Positions 1-5,027 of a stretch of 5,027 nucleotides of DNA are shown here, piece by piece. Source of the DNA: Pseudomonadota bacterium (lineage in GTDB: Bacteria; Desulfobacterota; Anaeroferrophillalia; Anaeroferrophillales; Anaeroferrophillaceae); the NCBI GenBank assembly GCA_011042595.1, contig DQWO01000005.1, forward strand, positions 1 to 5,027, in the 5' to 3' direction. A program made the translations under genes and the position numbers. The notes under the pieces were generated by a model that was not told the DNA's origin, made no database searches, and saw only the letters and a program-made list of their open reading frames with translations. Position 1 is the stretch's first letter. Each line of letters starts with the position of its first letter.

Positions 1-738
1 ACTTACGGGGTAATGGTGGCTGCCGGTTTTTTGCTGGCGATGATCTACGCGGTGAGGGCTGGTAAGAGTGAGGGTCTGGACGCGGAAATCATTTATGATC
101 TTTTTTTCTATGCCCTGCTATTTGCTATTCTTGGGGCCCGTCTGCTTTATGTATTGATTAATCTTTCTTATTACCGTTTACACCCGCTGGAAATTTTATA
201 TATCTGGCGTGGCGGTCTGGTGTTTTATGGTGGCTTTATAGCGGCGGTGTCAGCGGTTTATTTCCGTTTGCGTTCTTATCACCTTTCTATTTGGCTTATT
301 GCTGATATTGCCGCACCGGCGCTGGTGCTGGCCCAGGCTGTCGGCCGTTTTGGTTGTTTGGCAGCCGGTTGTTGCTATGGCGCTTCGTGCACTCTGCCTT
401 TTGCCATACAATTCATTGATCCTCAAAGCCTTGCACCCTTGCATGTTCCCTTGCATCCAACGCAAATGTATCATGCGGCGGTCAACGGGATTATTTTTAT
501 GGTGCTGGTGTTGAAACGGCGCCAACAGTCTTTTATTGGCCAACTGGCAGTTCTCTATCTTCTGCTTTACCCGACCGGCCGTTTTATCATTGAGTTTTTT
601 CGCGGAGATCCACGGGGAGGATTTTGGTTGTTATCCACTTCCCAATGGATCAGCCTGGGGGCTTTTGCTCTGGGAATCGTTCTTTATTTCTATCTAAGTA
701 CAGGTATTAACAAGCAAAAGCCAACTACTGGAAGCTGA
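1..738 (+). CDS. lgt: Prolipoprotein diacylglyceryl transferase (Lgt), 5'-truncated by window edge
   Basis: Lgt is an inner-membrane enzyme that transfers diacylglyceryl from phosphatidylglycerol to the lipobox cysteine of prolipoproteins, the first step of lipoprotein maturation. The frame is open from base 1 and reads TYGV before the ATG at 13. TYGV is the usual Lgt N-terminal motif, so the true start lies upstream and the ATG at 13 is internal. Counting from that internal Met, I see RGGLVFYGG at 66-74, GRFGCLAAGCCYG at 111-123 (family signature with the catalytic-region Arg112), HPTQMY at 148-153 and GRFIIEFFRGD at 189-199. Hydrophobic membrane segments lie between them and near the C-terminus (about 213-228). 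E. coli Lgt has Asn three residues after the signature arginine; this protein has Cys, as many non-enterobacterial Lgt proteins do. The tail is short and polar (NKQKPTTGS). It ends just before an intergenic repeat. Its substrate class is represented in the window by the lipoprotein at 3737-4795. Confidence 0.95.
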   Translation, partial: TYGVMVAAGFLLAMIYAVRAGKSEGLDAEIIYDLFFYALLFAILGARLLYVLINLSYYRLHPLEILYIWRGGLVFYGGFIAAVSAVYFRLRSYHLSIWLIADIAAPALVLAQAVGRFGCLAAGCCYGASCTLPFAIQFIDPQSLAPLHVPLHPTQMYHAAVNGIIFMVLVLKRRQQSFIGQLAVLYLLLYPTGRFIIEFFRGDPRGGFWLLSTSQWISLGAFALGIVLYFYLSTGINKQKPTTGS

Positions 739-751
739 AAAAATTTCCAGA

Positions 752-897
752 GATGTTCCGGCATGGCTCTCGCTCATTCTCGCCGGCCGTCCATGGCCGG
801 CTTCCGAGGCGTCCGCCGCGAATCACCATCACGGTGATTCGTCCGGCGGCCAATACCGCTATGAGCCAAGCCCGAACATCCTGTAATGTATCCCTGG
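752..897. repeat. Dispersed palindromic element, copy 1 (terminal inverted repeats, two internal hairpins)
   Basis: This element fills most of the lgt-maf spacer. Its ends are imperfect inverted repeats: 752-769 (GATGTTCCGGCATGGCTC) matches the reverse complement of 863-880 at 16 of 18 positions. Inside are two hairpins: a 7-bp stem at 782-801, and a 15-bp stem at 813-849 (CCGCCG plus CGAATCACC, loop 828-832, GGTGATTCG, a 2-nt bulge TC, CGGCGG). Bases 813-878 match the reverse complement of 4948-5013 at 60 of 66 positions. Weaker similarity continues to about 806 and 897, so the right boundary lies outside the 18-bp terminal repeat. No ORF of note and no convincing target-site duplication are visible. 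It resembles a REP/ERIC- or MITE-like non-coding element. The family is not identified, and the exact ends are uncertain. Confidence 0.85.
782..801. other. GC-rich hairpin inside repeat copy 1
   Basis: GCCGGCC at 782-788 and GGCCGGC at 795-801 form a perfect 7-bp stem around a 6-base loop (GTCCAT). It sits in the left half of the repeat element, on the side that lies beyond the window end for copy 2, so its conservation cannot be judged here. No T-run follows, so a rho-independent terminator is unlikely. Confidence 0.65.
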
Positions 898-926
898 TAA
901 TGCAAGTCAGAAAGTTGAATTAATCT

Positions 927-1556
927 ATGCAATCTGATTCCGGGTCTAAAACATTATTGGTACAATATCAGCCTTTAATTCTGGCTTCTGCATCTCCACG
1001 ACGGCGAGACTTACTACGAAATCTTGGGCTTGAGTTCAGTATTGTTCAGGCTGAAGTTCAAGAGGAGGCTGCGGCGGGAGAAACCCCAGCTGATTTTGTT
1101 TGTCGTCTGGCAGGAGATAAAGCCAATGCGGTGGCTGACCAATATACAAAATCCTGGGTGCTGGGTGCTGATACCATTGTGGTGCAGGAGGATGGTATGG
1201 TTTTGGGGAAGCCGGAAAATGCCCATGATGCTTGTGCCATGCTAAGCTCCATCGCCGGCCGGCGGCATGTAGTTATGACTGCCTATGCCCTGGTTAATCG
1301 GCGGAAAGAGGTTTTTCTGACCCGGCTCGAACAGGCCGGTGTGCTGATGCTTCCTTTGTCTGTAGAGATGATATCAGCTTATGTAGCGACCGGGGAACCG
1401 ATGGATAAAGCCGGTTCCTATGCTTTGCAGGGGATTGGTGGTGCTTTTGTAACCGCAGTTGAAGGTGCCCATTCGACGGTGATCGGGCTTCCTCTTCATC
1501 GGGTATTGACAGATTTGCTTGATTTGGGGATTGTCGGAGTAAATACAAGTGAATGA
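927..1556 (+). CDS. maf: Maf family nucleotide pyrophosphatase, YhdE (dTTP/UTP) type
   Basis: Maf proteins are cytoplasmic house-cleaning pyrophosphatases that convert nucleoside triphosphates to monophosphates; the family is linked to septum and cell-shape control. Family motifs run in order: LILASASPRRRDLL at 17-30 (substrate-binding loop with Arg25/Arg26), GADTIV at 80-85 (Asp82), GKP at 94-96, and KAGSYALQGIGG at 161-172. The A-L-Q-G version of the last motif (Gln168) points to the YhdE/dTTP-UTP subgroup rather than the YceF/m7GTP subgroup. The usual GLPL near the C-terminus is present at 187-190. Length (209 aa) fits the family, with about 10 extra N-terminal residues. The in-frame stop TAA at 921-923 means ATG 927 is the first possible ATG. 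Its Shine-Dalgarno is weak, and a TTG at 957 giving a 199-aa protein starting nearer the motif is an alternative. The 3' end overlaps yggS by 8 bp, suggesting translational coupling. The central segment 130-145 is divergent from the common T-x-V-x-F pattern. Confidence 0.93.
   Translation: MQSDSGSKTLLVQYQPLILASASPRRRDLLRNLGLEFSIVQAEVQEEAAAGETPADFVCRLAGDKANAVADQYTKSWVLGADTIVVQEDGMVLGKPENAHDACAMLSSIAGRRHVVMTAYALVNRRKEVFLTRLEQAGVLMLPLSVEMISAYVATGEPMDKAGSYALQGIGGAFVTAVEGAHSTVIGLPLHRVLTDLLDLGIVGVNTSE
1536..1539 (+). promoter_or_regulatory. Shine-Dalgarno for yggS, inside the maf 3' end
   Basis: GGAG ends 9 bases before the GTG at 1549 and lies within the last maf codons. It is the evidence for choosing GTG 1549 as the yggS start, and it makes coupled translation of the two genes likely. 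Confidence 0.65.
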
Positions 1557-2277
1557 TGAACAGGTAACAGGAAAAAGCATTGCTGAGCGGATTAGAGCGG
1601 TTCAAAAGCAGATAGTTGCTGCTTGTCAGCGGGTGGGAAGAGATCCTGCTGGAGTGAATCTGATAGCGGTTTCAAAAACCTTTTCCTGGGAAGAAATCCA
1701 GCCGGCCTATGAATCAGGTATCCATGATTTTGGTGAGAATTATATGCAGGATGCGATCAGCAAGGTATCACGAACCTCCTCATATGAAGATATACGTTGG
1801 CATTTTATTGGTCATTTACAGCGGAATAAAGTTCGTTACTGGAATCCGGGATTCTATCTTTTCCATTGCCTTGATTCGTTGCCACTGGCTAGGGAAATGG
1901 AGAAAAAGGCGGAGCGGGAGCAGATGGTCATCCCGGCATTGCTTCAGGTTAAATTGGGTGATGAAGCGACAAAATCAGGCATAGATCCAGCAGCGTTACC
2001 AGTTTTCTTGGAAAAGGTTGCAAGTTTCCACCGGTTAAAAATTCAAGGGCTAATGACAATTCCGCCTTATGTTGTTGACCCGGAGGAAAGTCGCTGCTAT
2101 TATAAGCAGTTGCGTGAACTGCGGGATGATATTATTGCCCGGGGATTGGTTGATCCCGCAGTTTTTTGTCACCTGTCCATGGGAATGTCTCATGATTATC
2201 CGGTGGCGGTGGAAGAGGGCGCTACCTATGTTCGGGTGGGCACAGCTATTTTTGGCCCCCGGCAGCGGAGAGCTTAA
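1549..2277 (+). CDS. yggS: YggS/PLPBP family pyridoxal-phosphate homeostasis protein
   Basis: YggS (PLPBP/PROSC) is a cytoplasmic single-domain protein with the fold of the alanine racemase N-terminal barrel. It binds PLP without known catalysis and buffers free PLP and the amino/keto-acid balance. The family motifs are in order: LIAVSKTF at 38-45, with Lys43 as the expected Schiff-base lysine; FGENYMQDA at 61-69; WHFIGHLQRNK at 84-94; LLQVKLGDEATKSGI at 131-145; GLMTIPP at 167-173; LSMGMSHDYPVAVEEG at 209-224; and VRVGTAIFG at 228-236, where the last two build the phosphate site. Length is 242 aa against about 234 for E. coli YggS. The start is GTG, overlapping the maf stop by 8 bp and supported by GGAG at 1536-1539. 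Common variants seen here include His89 where many family members have Pro in FIGPLQ. Nothing looks broken. The neighbours maf and argH do not define a shared pathway. Confidence 0.95.
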   Translation: MNDEQVTGKSIAERIRAVQKQIVAACQRVGRDPAGVNLIAVSKTFSWEEIQPAYESGIHDFGENYMQDAISKVSRTSSYEDIRWHFIGHLQRNKVRYWNPGFYLFHCLDSLPLAREMEKKAEREQMVIPALLQVKLGDEATKSGIDPAALPVFLEKVASFHRLKIQGLMTIPPYVVDPEESRCYYKQLRELRDDIIARGLVDPAVFCHLSMGMSHDYPVAVEEGATYVRVGTAIFGPRQRRA

Positions 2278-2324
2278 TTTCAAGCAACCTTACAGATTGC
2301 AGTTGAAAGCCAAAACATTTTTAC

Positions 2325-2328
2325 GAGG
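2325..2328 (+). promoter_or_regulatory. Shine-Dalgarno for argH (GTG start)
   Basis: GAGG lies 6 bases before the GTG at 2335 in the 57-bp yggS-argH gap. It supports the GTG start. No hairpin terminator or clear promoter is visible in the gap, so argH is probably on the same transcript as yggS. Confidence 0.6.
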
Positions 2329-2334
2329 TCGATT

Positions 2335-3726
2335 GTGAGTACGCAAAAACCATGGGGTGGACGATTTAGCGAACGAACGGATAAGTTGGTAGAAGAATTT
2401 ACGGCATCTATTGGCTTTGATCAACGGCTATATAACGAAGACATTCAGGGAAGTATAGCTCATTGTCACATGTTGTCTTCCTGTGGGATTATAGATTCCG
2501 GGGATGCTGACCAGATCATTTCCGGATTGCAGGCTATTCGTGAGGAGATTGAAAAAGGAGAATTTGTTTTTTCCGTACCCCTGGAAGACATTCATATGAA
2601 TATTGAATCCCGCCTGTCTGATTTGATCGGGGCAGGAATTGCCGGCAAGCTTCATACGGCCCGCAGTCGAAATGACCAGGTGGCCCTGGATATCCGCCTT
2701 TATCTGAAAAAGGAAATATCCGGGATTAAAAGCCTGCTCAAAGGGTTGATAAATGCTTTGATTACTCAGGCTGAGGACACAAAAGACGTGGTAATGCCTG
2801 GCTTTACCCATTTACAGCAAGCTCAGCCGGTGCTTTTTGCTCATCACCTGCTGGCCTATGTGGAAATGTTTTCACGTGATTATCAGCGCCTGGAAGATAC
2901 TGAAAAGCAGGCTGATATTATGCCTCTTGGTTCTGGGGCTTTGGCGGGTACCAGCTTTTCCATTGATCGGCAAATGGTCGCGGACGAGCTGGGGTTTGCC
3001 GGTCTGACTGCCAATAGCATGGATGCGGTCAGTGATCGGGATGGTGTTATTGAAACGCTTTTTTCAGGCGCTTTGATTATGCTGCACTTGTCTCGCTTTT
3101 GTGAAGAACTGGTTTTGTGGTCGTCGGTACAATTTAACTTCATTACTTTGGCGGATTCATTTTGTACCGGCAGCAGCATTATGCCCCAGAAAAAAAATCC
3201 TGATGTGCCAGAGTTGATTCGGGGTAAATGCGGGCGTGTCATCGGTGATCTGGTCAGCCTTCTGATAACGATGAAATCACTGCCACTGGCCTATAATAAA
3301 GATATGCAGGAAGATAAGGAGCCGCTTTTTGATTGTCTTGATACGGTGAAAGGCTCACTGGCGATTATGGCACCATTGGTAAGGTCTATGACTGTAAACC
3401 GCCAGAGTATGGCTACACAGGCGGAATATGGTTTTTCGACTGCCACGGAAATTGCCGACTACCTTGTTCGACGGGGGCTGCCATTTCGTCAGGCCCATGA
3501 AATAGTTGGCAATATTGTTGCCTACTGTCTTGAAAAGGGACTTCAATTTAAGGATATGTCATTTGATGACTGGAAACGGTTTTCTGACTATTTTGATGAG
3601 CAGGTAATCTCTCTACTTTCAGCGGAAGATGCGGTTCGTAGCAAGAATATCTATGGTGGAACAGCTACACAACAGGTAGTGCAGCAGCTTGATCGGTTGA
3701 AACGACAGTGGCAGGATGCAGATTAG
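2335..3726 (+). CDS. argH: Argininosuccinate lyase (ArgH)
   Basis: ArgH catalyses the last step of arginine biosynthesis, splitting argininosuccinate into arginine and fumarate. It is a cytoplasmic homotetramer of the fumarase/aspartase superfamily, with active sites built from three subunits. The translation starts with the typical KPWGGRFSE (5-13). It then shows [10 protein letters not shown] at 85-94, [13 protein letters not shown] at 107-119, [10 protein letters not shown] at 156-165 (His159, the expected general acid/base partner), [12 protein letters not shown] at 197-208, and the superfamily signature [12 protein letters not shown] at 279-290 carrying the catalytic serine loop, followed by [15 protein letters not shown] at 319-333. 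Length (463 aa) is normal for a stand-alone ArgH without a fused acetyltransferase domain. The GTG start is supported by GAGG at 2325-2328 and by alignment to the expected N-terminus. The stop overlaps the Shine-Dalgarno of the lipoprotein gene, so the two are likely coupled. No argG or other arg gene is in the window. Confidence 0.98.
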   Translation: MSTQKPWGGRFSERTDKLVEEFTASIGFDQRLYNEDIQGSIAHCHMLSSCGIIDSGDADQIISGLQAIREEIEKGEFVFSVPLEDIHMNIESRLSDLIGAGIAGKLHTARSRNDQVALDIRLYLKKEISGIKSLLKGLINALITQAEDTKDVVMPGFTHLQQAQPVLFAHHLLAYVEMFSRDYQRLEDTEKQADIMPLGSGALAGTSFSIDRQMVADELGFAGLTANSMDAVSDRDGVIETLFSGALIMLHLSRFCEELVLWSSVQFNFITLADSFCTGSSIMPQKKNPDVPELIRGKCGRVIGDLVSLLITMKSLPLAYNKDMQEDKEPLFDCLDTVKGSLAIMAPLVRSMTVNRQSMATQAEYGFSTATEIADYLVRRGLPFRQAHEIVGNIVAYCLEKGLQFKDMSFDDWKRFSDYFDEQVISLLSAEDAVRSKNIYGGTATQQVVQQLDRLKRQWQDAD

Positions 3727-3733
3727 GGGGTGA
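3725..3733 (+). promoter_or_regulatory. Strong Shine-Dalgarno that decides the TTG start of the lipoprotein gene
   Basis: AGGGGGTGA differs from the full anti-Shine-Dalgarno complement AGGAGGTGA at one base, ends 3 bases before the TTG at 3737, and overlaps the argH stop codon TAG (3724-3726). It explains how a TTG start can be used and indicates coupling of translation to argH. Confidence 0.7.
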
Positions 3734-3736
3734 ACA

Positions 3737-4795
3737 TTGGGTAAAAACAGAACATTATGGCTGTTACTGATGGCGGTTTTTATTGGTCTTGCTGCCTGTG
3801 GTAAAAAGGCTGATCCCGTACCGCCCCGTCTGGTGGTTCCCCGGGCAATTACCGATCTGAAAATTGATATTCGTCCCGGAGCTCGCTACTTGGTTTGGAG
3901 TATTCCAGCTGAAAACACCGATGGCAGTCGACCGGCAGAATTAAAAGGTTTCAGCATTTTTTCCAAGACCTTGAAGCAGGGAGACGAAGGGTGTGTTTTC
4001 TGTGATGAGGGATTTGACCTGTTGGCAGAAGTCAATTTTCCCCGGCCAAAACAGGGATATATTGAAAGTGGCATGGTTTATTATCCTTTACCGCTTATTC
4101 CTCGGGATTTATTGCAGGCAATTAAGGTGGTGTCGCGCAATAACCATGGCTGGCAGAGTAAAGCTTCCAATAAAATTAAAGTGTATGGTTATGAACCCCT
4201 TGATCCCCCAAAGCCGCTTACTTGTGAGCCCGGTGCTGCCATTGTTACTTTGAATTGGAAAAAACCCCTTCCTGATAAGTCTACCGGGGAACAGGTCAAG
4301 GTATATGGCTACCGGGTATATCGGCAGGATGCCAGTCAGAAATGGCAATTAATAACTCCTGAGGTGATAACCGATCTTTCTTATGTGGATGTGGGCTTGA
4401 AGGATTGGCAATCATATCGATATGCAATTACCGCCATTTCAATTTTTCAGGGCACTCCCTGGGAAAGTCGCCGATCAATTCCTATATCCGTTGTCCCGGG
4501 AGATTATACCCCGCCAGCACCGGTAGCTGAATTTACCGCTTTTCCTTTCCAGGGAGGGGTGCAACTGGCGTGGCAGGCAAACCAGGAACCGGATCTGCAG
4601 ATATATCGAATTCATAAGTATGAGGTGGAAAGTGGCAGATCTTATGTTCTTGAAGTACCCCCAACGACAACCGATTATCTGGATGTTCAGGTAATGCCAA
4701 ATAGACATTATGTCTATCGTATTTCAGCCCTGGATGCTTCGGCCAGGCATAATGAGAGTCCTCTTTCTCCAGAGAAAAGGGTGTTTATCAAGTAG
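3737..4795 (+). CDS. Lipoprotein with fibronectin type III-like domains
   Basis: Predicted exported lipoprotein of 352 aa; no specific function is known to me. A positively charged N-terminus (K3, R5) and hydrophobic stretch 7-19 lead to the lipobox LAAC, with Cys21 (codon 3797-3799) as the lipidation site for Lgt. The mature N-terminus CGKKADPVPP resembles short LptM-like lipoprotein heads. Three FN3-like beta-sandwich units can be made out: about 33-148, 155-252 (PPKPLTC...VTLNWKKP...YGYRVYR...YRYAITAIS) and 259-351 (PPAPVAEF...VQLAWQAN...YVYRISALD). The first unit is the most diverged and contains C86-V-F-C89, a possible disulfide or metal-binding CxxC. No enzymatic motif is visible. The start is TTG with a strong Shine-Dalgarno, 10 bp after argH. 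A lipoprotein of this sort after argH is, as I recall, common in deltaproteobacteria, often with lysA next; no lysA appears in the 232 bp that follow. Likely periplasm-facing, membrane-anchored, perhaps in a protein-protein or envelope role. Confidence 0.88.
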   Translation: MGKNRTLWLLLMAVFIGLAACGKKADPVPPRLVVPRAITDLKIDIRPGARYLVWSIPAENTDGSRPAELKGFSIFSKTLKQGDEGCVFCDEGFDLLAEVNFPRPKQGYIESGMVYYPLPLIPRDLLQAIKVVSRNNHGWQSKASNKIKVYGYEPLDPPKPLTCEPGAAIVTLNWKKPLPDKSTGEQVKVYGYRVYRQDASQKWQLITPEVITDLSYVDVGLKDWQSYRYAITAISIFQGTPWESRRSIPISVVPGDYTPPAPVAEFTAFPFQGGVQLAWQANQEPDLQIYRIHKYEVESGRSYVLEVPPTTTDYLDVQVMPNRHYVYRISALDASARHNESPLSPEKRVFIK

Positions 4796-4796
4796 T

Positions 4797-4828
4797 GTTC
4801 ATCAGTAAATATTCATTTCCTGATGAAC
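4797..4828 (+). terminator. Long hairpin just after the lipoprotein stop, possible terminator
   Basis: GTTCATCAG at 4797-4805 pairs perfectly with CTGATGAAC at 4820-4828. After one T/C mismatch the stem continues with AAAT (4807-4810) and ATTT (4815-4818) around an ATTC loop. It begins one base after the stop codon, the position expected of an operon-end structure. The stem is AT-rich and only a short TTT follows (4831-4833), so it is a poor intrinsic terminator by the classical rule. It may instead act as a 3'-end stabiliser. Confidence 0.45.
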
Positions 4829-4829
4829 G

Positions 4830-4857
4830 CTTTCAGCGATCAGCCGTCAGCTTTCAG
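4830..4857 (+). repeat. Tandem 7-bp array, four units of CNNTCAG
   Basis: Four head-to-tail heptamers with no gaps: CTTTCAG (4830-4836), CGATCAG (4837-4843), CCGTCAG (4844-4850), CTTTCAG (4851-4857). Positions 1 and 4-7 are invariant, positions 2-3 vary, and the first and last units are identical. It starts two bases after the hairpin at 4797-4828. A related unit CTTTCAG recurs alone at 4926-4932. Short heptanucleotide tandem repeats are known from cyanobacterial intergenic DNA (STRR); this is a different sequence and its role is unknown. Confidence 0.75.
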
Positions 4858-4885
4858 TAAAACATTGGAGAAATAGCTGGTTAAG

Positions 4886-4906
4886 CTGAGTGCAGAAAGC
4901 TAAGAG
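4886..4906 (-). repeat. Degenerate inverted heptamers related to the 4830-4857 array
   Basis: CTGAGTG, CAGAAAG and CTAAGAG are consecutive 7-mers. Read on the minus strand they are CTCTTAG, CTTTCTG and CACTCAG; one fits CNNTCAG exactly and the other two each miss one fixed position. They start 56 bp (8 x 7) after the first unit of the forward array, so the register is kept. CAGAAAG (4893-4899) can also pair with CTTTCTG (4912-4918). The degeneracy makes this a tentative call. Confidence 0.35.
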
Positions 4907-4929
4907 CTCAACTTTCTGAGTTGGACTTT

Positions 4930-5027
4930 CAGGATACATTGTCAAGCTGTTCGGGCTTGGCTCATAGCGGCATTGACCGCCGAACGAATCACCACGACGG
5001 TGATTCGCGGCGGGCACCTCACAGCTG
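4930..5027. repeat. Dispersed palindromic element, copy 2 (inverted relative to copy 1, runs off the window)
   Basis: 4948-5013 matches the reverse complement of 813-878 at 60 of 66 positions, with weaker matching from 4930 (CAGGATACATT, against CAGGGATACATT in copy 1) and on to about 5020. The 15-bp stem is preserved: CCGCCG 4977-4982, AA bulge, CGAATCACC 4985-4993, loop ACGAC 4994-4998, GGTGATTCG 4999-5007, CGGCGG 5008-5013. The half with the second hairpin and the other terminal repeat would lie beyond base 5027. It sits in the non-coding DNA after the lipoprotein gene. Its strand is left open because the element is near-palindromic. Confidence 0.85.

Noticed and set aside
250..543. Minus-strand ORF of 97 codons inside lgt
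   Set aside because: It lies wholly opposite a well-supported lgt frame and shows no recognisable motif; a shadow ORF.
747..885. Target-site duplication flanking repeat copy 1
   Set aside because: CCAGA on the left and CTGTA on the right are not direct repeats, and no other short duplication at the assumed ends holds up.
739..897. Rho-independent terminator for lgt
   Set aside because: The hairpins at 782-801 and 813-849 are strong but neither is followed by a T-run; they belong to the repeat element.
881..926. Promoter for maf in the lgt-maf spacer
   Set aside because: TTGAAT-like and TAAT-like words exist, but no -35/-10 pair with 16-18 bp spacing convinced me; not called.
1294..1605. 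Minus-strand ORF of 103 codons across the maf-yggS junction
   Set aside because: Opposite two clear family genes, low-complexity polar translation, no motif or clear ribosome site.
2428..2811. Minus-strand ORF of 127 codons inside argH
   Set aside because: Antisense to conserved ArgH motifs ([19 protein letters not shown]); no domain recognised.
2883..3242. Minus-strand ORF of 119 codons inside argH
   Set aside because: Antisense to the ArgH signature loop; its composition is that of a reverse-read coding sequence.
4796..5027. lysA or another gene start after the lipoprotein, or a CRISPR array or tRNA
   Set aside because: No open frame with a family motif or good ribosome site begins here, the repeats are 7-bp tandem units or a single inverted element, not regularly spaced CRISPR repeats, and no cloverleaf or T-loop sequence is visible.

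Overview
The window is a housekeeping stretch of a bacterial chromosome, with all recognised genes on the + strand: lgt (5' end cut off by the window edge), maf, yggS, argH and a lipoprotein gene. The family assignments come from motifs read directly in the translations. The gene order argH followed by a 'CGKKADPVPP'-type fibronectin-III lipoprotein, the Cys-rich Lgt motif GRFGCLAAGCCYG, and moderate base composition suggest a Desulfobacterota/deltaproteobacterial-type organism. This is an inference from remembered gene neighbourhoods, not a search, and should be held loosely.

Layout: 1-738 is lgt, lacking only its first codons. 739-926 is an intergenic spacer filled by a structured, terminal-inverted-repeat-bounded element (about 752-897). 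927-4795 is a compact four-gene block. maf and yggS overlap by 8 bp. yggS and argH are 57 bp apart. argH and the lipoprotein gene are 10 bp apart, with the Shine-Dalgarno overlapping the argH stop. Three of the four genes use non-ATG starts (GTG, GTG, TTG), each with a visible Shine-Dalgarno. 4796-5027 is non-coding: a long hairpin directly after the lipoprotein stop, a tandem array of 7-bp units (CNNTCAG), degenerate inverted units of the same kind, and a second copy of the intergenic element in opposite orientation that runs to the window end.

Functional logic: Lgt attaches the diacylglyceryl group to lipobox cysteines, and the last gene encodes such a substrate (Cys21). Maf hydrolyses non-canonical or excess nucleoside triphosphates, YggS is a PLP-homeostasis protein, and ArgH makes arginine from argininosuccinate. 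These are general housekeeping roles sharing a transcript rather than a single pathway.

I see no defence system, mobile gene, CRISPR or novel protein system. The part most worth a second look is the non-coding DNA: the roughly 90-bp dispersed inverted repeat that brackets the maf-yggS-argH-lipoprotein block, and the heptamer array.
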